From JAUQQI01 sp042408785 (GTDB taxonomy: Bacteria > Chloroflexota > Dehalococcoidia > JAUQQI01), in contig JBHOQU010000124.1 in NCBI GenBank assembly GCA_042408785.1, forward strand, positions 62,001 through 126,000: a stretch of 64,000 bases of DNA, read 5' to 3'. Of the stretch, positions 41,582 through 50,080 are shown in pieces. Below the pieces are notes generated by a model. That model searched no databases. It was not told the origin of the DNA and saw only the letters and a list, made by a program, of their open reading frames with translations. The stretch's first letter is position 1, and every line of letters starts with the position of its first letter. A program made the translations under genes and the position numbers.

Positions 41582-44338
41582 ATGGATTTCTGGCGAACCT
41601 TTCCCGGACCCAACGCCGCCTATGTCCTGGAGCTCTATGAAAAATACCGGCTGGACCCGGAGTCGGTAGACCCGGCCACCCGGGCCTACTTCAGCCGGTG
41701 GGCACCGCCGGTCGATGGGGCCGTGCCCGCGGTGGCCCTCGCCAAGCTGGCCGGGGCCATTCAGTTTGCCAGCGCAATTCGGACTTACGGCCACCTGGCC
41801 GCCCGCCTCGACCCTTTGGGGAGCGAGCCCCCGGGCCACCCGGCCCTTTCAGCCCGGTTTCACGGCCTCTCCGAGGCGGACCTTCGGGAGATTCCGGCCT
41901 CGGTAGTCGGCGGGCCCGTCGCCGAGGGCGCGGCTAATGCCCTGGAGGCGGTGAGCCGCCTCTTTGACGTTTACACCGGCCCGGTCGGCTACGAATTCGG
42001 CCACATCGAGGACCCGGAAGAGCGGGCCTGGCTCCAGGAGGCGGTGGAGAGCGGGCGCTACTGGCCGGACCTCGGTCCGGAGGAAGCCGTTGCCCTCCTG
42101 GACAAGCTTACCCAGGTGGAGGTTTTCGAGCAGTTCTTGCACCGGGCCTTCCCGGGCCGGACCCGCTTTTCGATTGAGGGGGTGGACATGCTGGTTCCGA
42201 TGCTGGACCGGCTTATCCGCCGGGCGGCGGCCGATGAAGTCCGGCAGGTCTTTGTGGCCATGACCCACCGGGGCCGACTGAACGTTATGGCCCACATCTT
42301 CGGCAAGCCGTATGCCGAGATCCTGGCGCACTTCCGGGAGACGGCCCGGGAGCCGAGCCTTGACGGCCGGGAGGGGATTGCTATCTACGGCGACGTCCAC
42401 TATCATCTGGGCGGCCGTCGGGTCCTGGCGGACGGCCTGGTCCTCACCATGCCGCCTAACCCGAGCCACCTGGAGGCCATTTACCCGGTGGTGGAGGGGA
42501 TGGCCCGGGCGGTGGCCGCCGACGCCTCCCAACCGGGCGCGCCCCGGCTTGACCCAGGCCGGGTCCTGCCCATCGTCATCCACGGGGATGCGGCCTTTCC
42601 CGGTCAGGGGGTTGTGGCCGAGACCCTCAACCTTTACCGGCTGCCCGGCTACACCGTGGGCGGCACGGTTCATATTATCGCCAACAACCAGATCGGCTAC
42701 ACCACGGAACCGGTCCTGGGCCGAAGCACCCGCTACGCCGCCGACCTGGCTAAGGGCTTCGGAATTCCGGTGGCCCACGTCAACGCCGACGACCCGGCGG
42801 CCTGCCTGGCGGCGGTCGAGCTGGCGTTCGCCTACCGGCAGCGGTTCGGCAAGGACTTCGTGGTCGACCTTATCGGCTACCGCCGCTACGGCCACAACGA
42901 GGGCGACGAGCCCAGCTTCACCCAGCCCCTCATGTATGAGGCCATCGGCCGCCACCCGACCGTCCGGCAGCTGTGGGCCGAGCGGCTGGTCCGGTCGGGG
43001 GTGGTGGGGGCGGACCTGCCGGAGAGGCTTCGAGAGAAGTACCTGGCCGAGTGGCGCCGGCTTTTCGAGGCCCCGGCCGGGGACACCCGGTCGGCCGACC
43101 GGCCCAAAGCGCCCCCAGCCCGGCCGCGGCCGGTGGAGACCGGGGTGCCCTTAGAGCGGCTCCGGGCCGTTTATGACGCCTGGCTTACCTTCCCGCCCGA
43201 CTTCAACCTTAACCCGCGACTTGAGCGGGCTCTGCGGCGGCGCCGGGCGGCCCTGGACAACCCCGACGAGCCCAACGTCGACTTTGCCACCGCCGAGGGG
43301 GCGGCCTTTGCCACCATCCTGGCCGACGGCATACCCGTGAGGCTGGCGGGTCAGGATACGGGCCGGGGCACCTTCAGCCAGCGCCACGCCGTCCTTTACG
43401 ACGCCCGCACCGGCCGGCGGTTTATTCCCCTGCAGGCCCTGCCCCAGGCCCGGGCGGCCTTCGAGGTGGTCGACAGCCCGCTTTCGGAAAATGCGGCCCT
43501 GGCCTTCGAGCTGGGCTATAACCTTCAGGCCCCGGGGCGGCTGGTGATCTGGGAGGCCCAGTACGGCGACTTTGTCAATGGGGCCCAGGTGCCCGTCGAC
43601 GAGTTCATCGTCTCCGGCCGGGCCAAATGGGGGATTGCCCCTTCCCTGGTCCTGCTGCTGCCCCACGGCTACGAGGGGCAGGGGCCCGACCACTCCAGCG
43701 GCCGGCTGGAAAGGTTTTTGAGTCTGGCCGCGGATAACAACATGCTGGTGGCCAATCCCAGCACCGCGGCCCAGTACTTCCACCTGCTCCGCCGCCAGGC
43801 CGCCCTCCTGCGGGAGGACCCGCGGCCGCTGGTGGTCTTTACGCCCAAGAGTTTGCTGCGCAACCCGGCCGCCTTCTCGGCCCTCCGGGAGCTGGCCGAA
43901 GGCCGCTGGCAGCCGGTGCTGGACGACCCGGCCGTCGGCGAGCGGGAAGGCGTGCGCCGGCTGGTGCTCTGCAGCGGCAAGGTCTACTACGACGCCGTTG
44001 CCGACGAGCGCCGGGCCCTGGCCCGGGAGCTGGCCATTATCCGGCTGGAGGAGCTTTACCCGTTCCCGGCCGAGGAACTTCGGGCCGTGCTGGCCAGCTA
44101 CCCCGCCGTCGAGGAGGTTATCTGGCTCCAGGAGGAGCCCCAAAACATGGGGGCCTGGGCCTACATTCGGCCGAGGTTGGAGGAGCTGATCGGCGGGCGC
44201 TGGCCCCTGCGTTATATCGGCCGCCCGCCGGCCTCCAGCCCGGCCGAGGGCTCCATGGCCCAGCATCTGGCCAACCAGCGGGTTATTATCGAACAGCTTT
44301 ACGCGCCCCGGGAGCTACCTGTTCCGAGCGGGCGGTAA
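41582..44338 (+). CDS. sucA: 2-oxoglutarate dehydrogenase E1 component
   Basis: A 918-residue thiamine-diphosphate-dependent E1 subunit that decarboxylates 2-oxoglutarate in the TCA cycle. In order: an N-terminal E2-binding-type helix (MDFWRTFPGPNAAYVLELYEKYRLDPESV), THRGRLNVMAHIFGKPYAEI, PPNPSHLEAIYPVVEG, the ThDP motif GDAAFPGQGVVAETLNLYRLPGY with IIANNQIGYT, and the C-terminal transketolase-like region (GQDTGRGTFSQRH, EAQYGDFVNGAQ, LPHGYEGQGPDHSS). The GGTGGAGG leader precedes the ATG. sucB follows after 12 nt. The E3 (lpd) gene is not here. Confidence 0.95.
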   Translation: MDFWRTFPGPNAAYVLELYEKYRLDPESVDPATRAYFSRWAPPVDGAVPAVALAKLAGAIQFASAIRTYGHLAARLDPLGSEPPGHPALSARFHGLSEADLREIPASVVGGPVAEGAANALEAVSRLFDVYTGPVGYEFGHIEDPEERAWLQEAVESGRYWPDLGPEEAVALLDKLTQVEVFEQFLHRAFPGRTRFSIEGVDMLVPMLDRLIRRAAADEVRQVFVAMTHRGRLNVMAHIFGKPYAEILAHFRETAREPSLDGREGIAIYGDVHYHLGGRRVLADGLVLTMPPNPSHLEAIYPVVEGMARAVAADASQPGAPRLDPGRVLPIVIHGDAAFPGQGVVAETLNLYRLPGYTVGGTVHIIANNQIGYTTEPVLGRSTRYAADLAKGFGIPVAHVNADDPAACLAAVELAFAYRQRFGKDFVVDLIGYRRYGHNEGDEPSFTQPLMYEAIGRHPTVRQLWAERLVRSGVVGADLPERLREKYLAEWRRLFEAPAGDTRSADRPKAPPARPRPVETGVPLERLRAVYDAWLTFPPDFNLNPRLERALRRRRAALDNPDEPNVDFATAEGAAFATILADGIPVRLAGQDTGRGTFSQRHAVLYDARTGRRFIPLQALPQARAAFEVVDSPLSENAALAFELGYNLQAPGRLVIWEAQYGDFVNGAQVPVDEFIVSGRAKWGIAPSLVLLLPHGYEGQGPDHSSGRLERFLSLAADNNMLVANPSTAAQYFHLLRRQAALLREDPRPLVVFTPKSLLRNPAAFSALRELAEGRWQPVLDDPAVGEREGVRRLVLCSGKVYYDAVADERRALARELAIIRLEELYPFPAEELRAVLASYPAVEEVIWLQEEPQNMGAWAYIRPRLEELIGGRWPLRYIGRPPASSPAEGSMAQHLANQRVIIEQLYAPRELPVPSGR

Positions 44339-44350
44339 GGGGGTAGAAAA

Positions 44351-45634
44351 ATGGCGGAGATCGTCGTTCCGGAAGTTGGGGAGTCCATCGTTGAGGCCAC
44401 CGTGGCCCGGTGGCTGAAGCGGGAGGGCGAGCAGGTTGTTGCCGGGGAGCCGGTGGTGGAGCTGGAAACGGAGAAGGCCAACGTGGAGGTTCCGGCCCCC
44501 CGGTCGGGCGTCCTGGCCCGGATAATTCGGCGGGAGGGAGAGGATGTCCGGGTGGGGGAGGTGCTGGGGGTTGTCGAAGAGGCCGCGGTTGCGGCCGAAC
44601 AGCCGCCCGCCGCGGCCCCGGCGGCCCCGCCCCGGGAGGCGGCCGAAGAAGGCCCCAGGGCAACCCCCCTGGCCCGGCGGCTGGCCGAGGAGGCCGGAAT
44701 TGACCTTTCTCAGGTGCCGGCCACCGGGCCCGGCGGTCGGATCACCCGGGAGGACGTGCTGGCTTACATCGAAAGACAGCGGGCGGCGGCCGCACCCCAG
44801 GTGGGGCCGGAGGTTGAGCCGGCCCCCGTCCGGCCCGATACCCGGGCCGCCCCGCCCCGGCCCGAGGCCGAGGTCTGGACTCCGCCGCCACCGCCCCCCA
44901 TTACCCGGTCCGAGGCCGAAGCCCCGCCCCAGCCCCGGGAGGTTCGGGTGCGGATGTCCCGGCGCCGGCAGACCATTGCCCGCCGGATGCTGGAGGCCAC
45001 CCAGACCACGGCCATGCTCACCACCTTTAACGAGGTGGATATGGGGGCGGTGATGGAGGTCCGGCGGAAGTACCGGGAGATGTTCCAGCAAAAGTACGGC
45101 GTAAGCCTCGGGATTATGCCCTTCTTTGTGAAGGCCACCGTTGCCGCCTTGAAGGCGTTCCCGAAGCTCAACGCCGAAATTCAGGGCGACGAGATTGTTT
45201 ATAAAAACTACTACGACATCGGCATCGCCGTCGGGGCCACGGAGGGGCTGGTTGTCCCCGTCCTTCGGGACGCCGACAAGCTGAGCTTTGCCGAGATCGA
45301 GCAGAAGATCGCCGACTTCGCCCGCCGGGCCGAGGAAAACAAGCTCACCCTCGAAGAGCTCCAGGGCGGGACGTTCACCATCACCAACGGCGGGGTTTTT
45401 GGGTCCCTGCTGAGCACCCCCATCCTGAACCCGCCCCAGGTGGGCATCCTCGGCCTGCACCGGATCATCGACCGGCCGGTCGTGGTTAACGGCCAGATTG
45501 TGGTCCGGCCGATGATGTACATCGCCCTCACCTACGACCACCGGCTGGTGGACGGTCGGGAGGCAGTGCAGTTCCTGGTCCGGATCAAACAGCTTATCGA
45601 GGACCCGGCCCTGCTGCTGGTGGAAGGCTGGTGA
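44351..45634 (+). CDS. sucB: Dihydrolipoamide acyltransferase, E2 of 2-oxoglutarate dehydrogenase
   Basis: A 427-residue E2 core. One lipoyl domain (residues 1-78) has lipoylation Lys in ETEKANVEV, a Pro/Ala linker follows, and the E1/E3-binding domain is ATPLARRLAEEAGIDLSQVPATGPGGRITREDVLAYI. A second long Pro-rich linker leads to the catalytic domain with TFNEVDM, IAVGATEGLVVPVL, and HRLVDGREAVQFL (active His-Asp). ATG 44351 follows AAGGGGG. Direct linkage to sucA assigns it to that complex rather than to pyruvate or branched-chain dehydrogenase. The methyltransferase gene overlaps its stop as GTGA. Confidence 0.93.
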   Translation: MAEIVVPEVGESIVEATVARWLKREGEQVVAGEPVVELETEKANVEVPAPRSGVLARIIRREGEDVRVGEVLGVVEEAAVAAEQPPAAAPAAPPREAAEEGPRATPLARRLAEEAGIDLSQVPATGPGGRITREDVLAYIERQRAAAAPQVGPEVEPAPVRPDTRAAPPRPEAEVWTPPPPPPITRSEAEAPPQPREVRVRMSRRRQTIARRMLEATQTTAMLTTFNEVDMGAVMEVRRKYREMFQQKYGVSLGIMPFFVKATVAALKAFPKLNAEIQGDEIVYKNYYDIGIAVGATEGLVVPVLRDADKLSFAEIEQKIADFARRAEENKLTLEELQGGTFTITNGGVFGSLLSTPILNPPQVGILGLHRIIDRPVVVNGQIVVRPMMYIALTYDHRLVDGREAVQFLVRIKQLIEDPALLLVEGW

Positions 45635-46371
45635 CGGCCCGGCGGCTCCGCCTGAAGCTTCTGCGCCTCGCCTTTGGGGCCCTTTACGGCCCCCTGGCCC
45701 GGGTCTACGACCCGATAACTCGGCTCTGCTTCGCCGGGGAGTGGGACCGCTGGCAGGCGGCGGCCGCTGCCCGCCTGGTCGGCATCCGAATCCTGGAGCT
45801 GGGACCGGGCACCGGGGCCCTGGCCGCCCGCCTGGTCCGGTCAGGTTTAGATTACACCGGCCTGGAGCCTTCCGGGCCGATGCTGGCCGTGGCCCGGCGC
45901 CGCCTGCAGGCTTCCGGCCGCCCCTTTAACCTGGTCCGGGGGCGGGCCCAGCACCTGCCCTTTAAGGCGGGCGCCTTTGACGCCGTGCTGGCAACATTCC
46001 CCACCGAGTACGCCCTCGACCCGGCCACCTGGTCTGAGGTCTTCCGGGTGCTCCGGCCCGGCGGACGGTGGGTGGTGGTTTACGCCGGAGCCCTGAGCCC
46101 CACCGGCCTCCGGCGCCGGCTGGCCGGTTGGATCCAGCGGCTGGTGCTCGGTCCCCCGACGGATGCCCCGCCCCGGCTCCCCGAAACTCCCGGCTTGCCA
46201 GTCGCCTTCTGGGAAGCCCAAACCCCGGGCGGGCAGGCCTTCGGGTGGGAGGCGGTCCGGATTTTACCGGCCGAAGTGGCGGTGGAGGTCCCGGCGGCCG
46301 ATCCGGAGCAGGACCGGGTAGCCGTGGGGGCAGAGCAGGCCGACCCCGGCCCCGGCGGCGGCCCGCAGTAG
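45631..46371 (+). CDS. Class I SAM-dependent methyltransferase
   Basis: A 246-residue methyltransferase with SAM-binding motif ILELGPGTGALAARL, acidic Glu in YTGLEPSGPML, motif II AFDAVLATFPTEYALDPATW and VLRPGGRWVVVY. It resembles the UbiE/COQ5-type group but the substrate is unknown. GTG 45631 overlaps the sucB stop (GTGA). Its final 36 codons (46264-46371) run through the conserved 3' end of mutL in antisense. That tail is low-complexity in character, so the functional protein probably ends near residue 205. Confidence 0.8.
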   Translation: MTARRLRLKLLRLAFGALYGPLARVYDPITRLCFAGEWDRWQAAAAARLVGIRILELGPGTGALAARLVRSGLDYTGLEPSGPMLAVARRRLQASGRPFNLVRGRAQHLPFKAGAFDAVLATFPTEYALDPATWSEVFRVLRPGGRWVVVYAGALSPTGLRRRLAGWIQRLVLGPPTDAPPRLPETPGLPVAFWEAQTPGGQAFGWEAVRILPAEVAVEVPAADPEQDRVAVGAEQADPGPGGGPQ

Positions 46372-47904
46372 CCGGCGCTGTTCGTCCGGATTGAGCTTCT
46401 CGCCCCGCCTGACGGCCCGGCGGCAGGCCAGGGCCGCCCGGACCCGCCGGTCCCAATCGGCCTCACCGGGCTCGTCCAGGGCGAGCATGAGCTCGGCCAG
46501 GCACGATTCGGCCGCCCCCTCGTCCAGCCCCACCGGCGCCGCCTCCAGGATGAGGGTCCGGTCGCCGGCCCGCCGGAGGGCAAACCCGAACCGGGCGAGC
46601 ACCGGCAGGGCCTCGGTTAGCCGGGCGGCCTGCTCGGCCGCGAGGGGAATGGTGACGGCCGACAGGAGAAACTGGCCCGGGCCTTCGGCCGCCTGCTTCT
46701 CTAACTCGATGAAGATGCGGGTCTCATCCAGGCGGTGGGGGTCCACCAGGTAGAGGCCGTCCTCCGAGCGGCAGACCAGGTACTCGCCGGCCAGGTCGCC
46801 TAAGGGCTCCAGGCGCAGCCAGTCGAACTCGGGCTCAGGCCGCTCCCGGATGGCGGTCCCGGTCAGGGGCAGGGTTGGGACCCGCCATTCGGACGGGGCG
46901 GCCTCGGCTTCGAATCGGGGGGCGTCCAGGGCGGCCCTGATCGCCTCCCCCACCAGGGCCGCCACCTCCGCCTCCCCCCGGAGCTTTACCTCAAGCTTAG
47001 CCGGGTGGACGTTTATGTCCACCTCTTCCCGGGGAAGCTCGACGGCCAGGAAGCCGTACGGGTAGCGGCCCCTGGGAATCCGGCTCCGGTAGGCCTCAAC
47101 CACGGCCCGGCGGATGGCCCGGGCCTCCACCGGCCGGCCGTTCACGGTTATGACCAGGTGGCCGGGGTCGGTTCGGAAGGTGCCGGGGCGGCTGATGTAG
47201 CCGTAGACCGCCAGCCGTCCCGCCTCGGCCCCGACCGGCACCCACCCCTCCCGGCCGGACCGGGGGTAAAGGGCCTGGAGCACCCCCAGGCGGTTGCCGT
47301 CGCCGGGGGTGTGCAGCAGTAGCCGGCCGTCTACCACCAGGTAAAAGCGGATGGTGGGGTAGGCCAGGGCATACTGGGCGACCACCCGGGCGCAGAGGGC
47401 CGCCTCCCGGCGGGGCTCGTCCAGGGCCCGGCGGCGGGCCGGCAGGTTTTCAAAGAGGTTTCTTACGGCCACGATGGTCCCGGGCGGCGCCCCCACCTGC
47501 TGGAAGCTTATCAGCTCCCCGAAGCGGTAGGTTACGGCGGCCCCGTAGGGCTGGTCCGGGGGACGGGTGACCATCCGGACGGTGGCGGCCGCGGCGATGG
47601 CGGCCAGGGCCTCGCCCCGGAAGCCCAGGGTGGTCGTCCGGCCGATGTCTTCGGCCGTCTCGACCTTGCTGGTGGCGTGGCGGCGAAAGGCCAGGGGGAC
47701 CTCATCGGCCGGGATGCCGGCGCCGTCGTCGGATACCCGGATGCAGTCGAGGCCGCCGTTCTCGATTTCGACCCGGATCTGCCGGGCCCCGGCGTCTAAG
47801 GCGTTCTCGATAAGCTCCTTTACGGCGCTGGCCGGCCGGTTGACCACCTCGCCGGCGGCAATGCGCCGGACGACCTCCTCCGGCAGGACCCGAATCGGGC
47901 TCAT
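46264..47904 (-). CDS. mutL: DNA mismatch repair protein MutL
   Basis: A 546-residue GHKL ATPase that couples mismatch recognition to strand removal. N-terminal motifs are intact: ENALDAGAR, VSDDGAGIP, HATSKVETAEDI, TLGFRGEALAAIAA. The C-terminal dimerisation domain ends in GVGLLCPHGYPVLLRIGRRDLHRHFGR. The endonuclease motif DQHAxxExxxxE is degenerate here (DPHRLDETRIFIE), so nicking activity is doubtful. ATG 47904 overlaps the upstream aminotransferase stop (ATGA). No mutS is nearby. Confidence 0.94.
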   Translation of the reverse strand: MSPIRVLPEEVVRRIAAGEVVNRPASAVKELIENALDAGARQIRVEIENGGLDCIRVSDDGAGIPADEVPLAFRRHATSKVETAEDIGRTTTLGFRGEALAAIAAAATVRMVTRPPDQPYGAAVTYRFGELISFQQVGAPPGTIVAVRNLFENLPARRRALDEPRREAALCARVVAQYALAYPTIRFYLVVDGRLLLHTPGDGNRLGVLQALYPRSGREGWVPVGAEAGRLAVYGYISRPGTFRTDPGHLVITVNGRPVEARAIRRAVVEAYRSRIPRGRYPYGFLAVELPREEVDINVHPAKLEVKLRGEAEVAALVGEAIRAALDAPRFEAEAAPSEWRVPTLPLTGTAIRERPEPEFDWLRLEPLGDLAGEYLVCRSEDGLYLVDPHRLDETRIFIELEKQAAEGPGQFLLSAVTIPLAAEQAARLTEALPVLARFGFALRRAGDRTLILEAAPVGLDEGAAESCLAELMLALDEPGEADWDRRVRAALACRRAVRRGEKLNPDEQRRLLRAAAGAGVGLLCPHGYPVLLRIGRRDLHRHFGR

Positions 47905-49079
47905 CGGGGAACTTGGGCTTTAAGGACGCTCAGGAGCTCCACCGCCCGCTTAAGGGTTTCGAGGCGCTTGGGGAAGGCAAAGCGCACCTTATTGCGCCCC
48001 TTAGCCGGGTCGGCGTAAAAACTGCTGCCCGGCACCGTAGCCACCCCGACCTCTTTTACCAGGTAGCGGGCGAACTCCACATCGTTGTCGAAGCCGAACC
48101 CGGTAAAGTCGGCCATTACGTAGTAGGCCCCCTGGGGCTTGAAGCACCGAAAGCCGAGCTCCGTCAGCGCCCCCACCAGGAAGTCCCGGCGGGCCCGGTA
48201 ATCGGCCAGGAGCTGGGCGTAGTACTCGTCGGGCAGGTCCAGGGCCACCGCCGCGGCCTCCTGAAGGGGAGCCGGGGCCCCCACCGTGAGAAAGTCGTGA
48301 ACCTTACGGATGGCGTCGGTAAGGTCTGGCGGGGCCACGATGTAGCCGATGCGCCAGCCGGTAAGGGAATAGGTCTTCGAGATACCGCTTATGGTGACCG
48401 TCCGCTCCCGCATGCCGGGCAGGGTCATCAGCCGGACGTGCTCCCCCTCGTAGACCAAGTGTTCGTAGATCTCGTCGGTGATGGCGACGGTGTTAAACTC
48501 CTGGCAGAGGCCGGCGATGAACTCCAGCTCGGCCCGGCTGAAGACCTTCCCCGTCGGGTTGTTGGGGGTGTTGATGATTATCGCCTTGGTTCGGGGCGAA
48601 AAGGCCCGCCGGAGCTCGTCGGGGTCCAGGTGCCAGTCCGGCTCGTGGAGGGTTACGAACTTTGGGGTTGCGCCCGCCAGGACCGCATCCGGCCAGTAGT
48701 TCTCGTAGAAGGGCTCGATGACGATGACCTCATCCCCCGGGTTGACCAGGGCGAGCATGGTGGCGGCCATGCACTCGGTGGCGCCGCAGCAGACGGTCAC
48801 CTCCCGCTCCGGGTCGATTTCAACCCCGGCGTGGCGGCGGTACTTGCGGGCGATGGCGGCCCGCAGGGACTTGCTTCCCCAGGTGATGGCGTACTGGTTT
48901 ATGTCGGCCATGATGGCCCGGCAGGCGGCCTCCTTAACGGGGGCCGGGGCGGGGAAGTCGGGGAAGCCCTGGGCCAGGTTGATGCCCCGGTCGCCGTGGT
49001 GAAGCAGGATGAGCCGGGTCATCTCCCGGATCACGGACTCGGTGAAGAGACGGGTTCGGTCGGCGATAAGGTCGGCCAT
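47901..49079 (-). CDS. Class I/II PLP-dependent aminotransferase
   Basis: A 392-residue aminotransferase of fold type I. It shows GINLAQGFPDFPAP (typical of the kynurenine/methionine aminotransferase YbdL-like group), INTPNNPTGKVFSR, AITDEIYEHLVYEGEH and the Schiff-base Lys in ISKTYSLTGWRIGY. The preferred amino acid cannot be fixed from sequence. ATG 49079 follows AGGAGG, and a longer reading into the tRNA-proximal region has no support. It is coupled to mutL downstream (ATGA). The ~200 nt before it hold the tRNA-Ala terminator and no clear promoter. Confidence 0.88.
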   Translation of the reverse strand: MADLIADRTRLFTESVIREMTRLILLHHGDRGINLAQGFPDFPAPAPVKEAACRAIMADINQYAITWGSKSLRAAIARKYRRHAGVEIDPEREVTVCCGATECMAATMLALVNPGDEVIVIEPFYENYWPDAVLAGATPKFVTLHEPDWHLDPDELRRAFSPRTKAIIINTPNNPTGKVFSRAELEFIAGLCQEFNTVAITDEIYEHLVYEGEHVRLMTLPGMRERTVTISGISKTYSLTGWRIGYIVAPPDLTDAIRKVHDFLTVGAPAPLQEAAAVALDLPDEYYAQLLADYRARRDFLVGALTELGFRCFKPQGAYYVMADFTGFGFDNDVEFARYLVKEVGVATVPGSSFYADPAKGRNKVRFAFPKRLETLKRAVELLSVLKAQVPR

Positions 49080-49249
49080 GGGCAGGGCCTCCTGGGTTGC
49101 GGTCTTTTTAAGGGTAATTTTACCACCCCGGCCGGCACGGCGGAGAGCCGGCCCGGAGGCCGCCCAGGGCCTTCCGGCGGCCGCGAGCACGGCCATAGGC
49201 CCTTAGGCTGAGAAACCGTGGTGGCCCGTGCCCTGCGATGGGGCCAAAT

Positions 49250-49278
49250 AAAAAACCGCCGGGCATCAAGCCCGGCGG
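49250..49278 (-). terminator. Terminator of tRNA-Ala
   Basis: On the minus strand CCGCCGGGC (49278-49270) pairs with GCCCGGCGG (49264-49256) around a TTGAT loop and is followed by T6 (49255-49250). It starts only 5 nt after the tRNA 3' end. Confidence 0.92.
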
Positions 49279-49282
49279 CCGG

Positions 49283-49355
49283 TGGACCTGAGGGGACTCG
49301 AACCCCTGACCTCCTCAATGCCATTGAGGCGCGCTCCCAACTGCGCCACAGGCCC
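49283..49355 (-). tRNA. tRNA-Ala (GGC)
   Basis: Read on the minus strand, the acceptor GGGCCTG (49355-49349) pairs with CAGGTCC (49290-49284) with one G-U. The D arm is present, the anticodon stem CCTCA/TGAGG encloses anticodon GGC at 49322-49320, and the T arm holds GGTTCGAGTCC. The discriminator is A (49283). CCA is not encoded, unlike the tRNA-Phe of this window. A consensus promoter and a terminator frame it. Confidence 0.96.
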
Positions 49356-49366
49356 AACCAACCCTA

Positions 49367-49396
49367 ATTATAGCCGGGTTTTAGATCCCTTGTCAA
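49367..49396 (-). promoter_or_regulatory. Promoter of tRNA-Ala
   Basis: A perfect TTGACA (49396-49391) and perfect TATAAT (49372-49367) are separated by 18 bp. The start would be near 49360, 5 nt before the mature tRNA. Confidence 0.9.
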
Positions 49397-49492
49397 ATGG
49401 AAGGCGAGCAAGTAAGCATTATTAAGAAATGCGCCGGCAGGGGCCGCGCCAAAACTGCCGGGATACCCATCAGGCCTTTGCCGCCGGAAGAT

Positions 49493-49543
49493 TTGACGCC
49501 GGCGCCTTAAACGGCTACAATACGATATGTCGAGATATATCGA
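49493..49543 (+). promoter_or_regulatory. padR promoter with overlapping operator
   Basis: TTGACG (49493-49498), a 17-bp spacer and TACAAT (49516-49521) form the promoter. Directly downstream, across the expected start site, lie two tandem 10-mers GATATRTCGA (49524-49533 and 49534-49543). Together they contain the dyad ATATnTCnnGAnATAT. This is where an autoregulating PadR repressor would be expected to bind. Confidence 0.75.
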
Positions 49544-49567
49544 ATAAAGCCAAGGGGCAAGTAGGCG

Positions 49568-50080
49568 ATGTTCTGGCACGGCCCTTCCGGTGAGGTGGGG
49601 GAGCGTTTCTTCGAGCGGGGCGGCCTTAAGTTTCTTATTCTCGACCTGCTGGCCGAGCGGCCCCGCCACGGCTACGACATCATCCGCGCCCTAGGGGAGC
49701 GGTTCGGCGGCTTCTACTTTCCCAGTCCCGGCGCCGTTTACCCGGTGCTCCAGGCCCTGGAGGCTGCCGGCTACATCGTCCTGCGCCGCGAAAACGGCCG
49801 CAAGGTCTACGCCCTAACCGACGCCGGCCAGAGGTTTCTCGAAGACCACAAGGAGACCGTCTCGGCCGTTCGGGAGCGGGTGCAGGCCCTCTGTGCCGCC
49901 GTCACCGGTCCCGAGCTCCTGCCGGCCCTCCGCCAGCTCCGCGATATCGCCCGCTACCTGGTCTGGCAGAACTTCAAGAAAAACCTTCAGGCCGAAAAGC
50001 TCCGGGAGGTGGAGGCCGTCCTGGCCGAAGCCCAGCGTCGGGTCCGCTCCATCATTGAGGGGGGAAGCATAGATGGGTAA
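49568..50080 (+). CDS. PadR-family transcriptional regulator
   Basis: A 170-residue repressor. The N-terminal winged helix (LKFLILDLLAERPRHGYDIIRALGERFGGFYFPSPGAVYPVLQALEAAGYI, residues 20-70, wing VYALTDAG) is followed by a C-terminal helical dimerisation region ending in a long charged helix (KLREVEAVLAEAQRRVRSIIE). PadR proteins typically repress an adjacent exporter and respond to its substrate. The MFS gene starts inside its stop region (8-nt overlap). A matching operator lies in its own promoter. Confidence 0.93.
   Translation: MFWHGPSGEVGERFFERGGLKFLILDLLAERPRHGYDIIRALGERFGGFYFPSPGAVYPVLQALEAAGYIVLRRENGRKVYALTDAGQRFLEDHKETVSAVRERVQALCAAVTGPELLPALRQLRDIARYLVWQNFKKNLQAEKLREVEAVLAEAQRRVRSIIEGGSIDG

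Noticed and set aside
49080..49249. Possible leader riboswitch or T-box before the aminotransferase
   Set aside because: No T-box AGGGTGGnACCGCG element, no specifier-like structure and no terminator next to the gene; only the GGTAA/TTACC dyad was seen.
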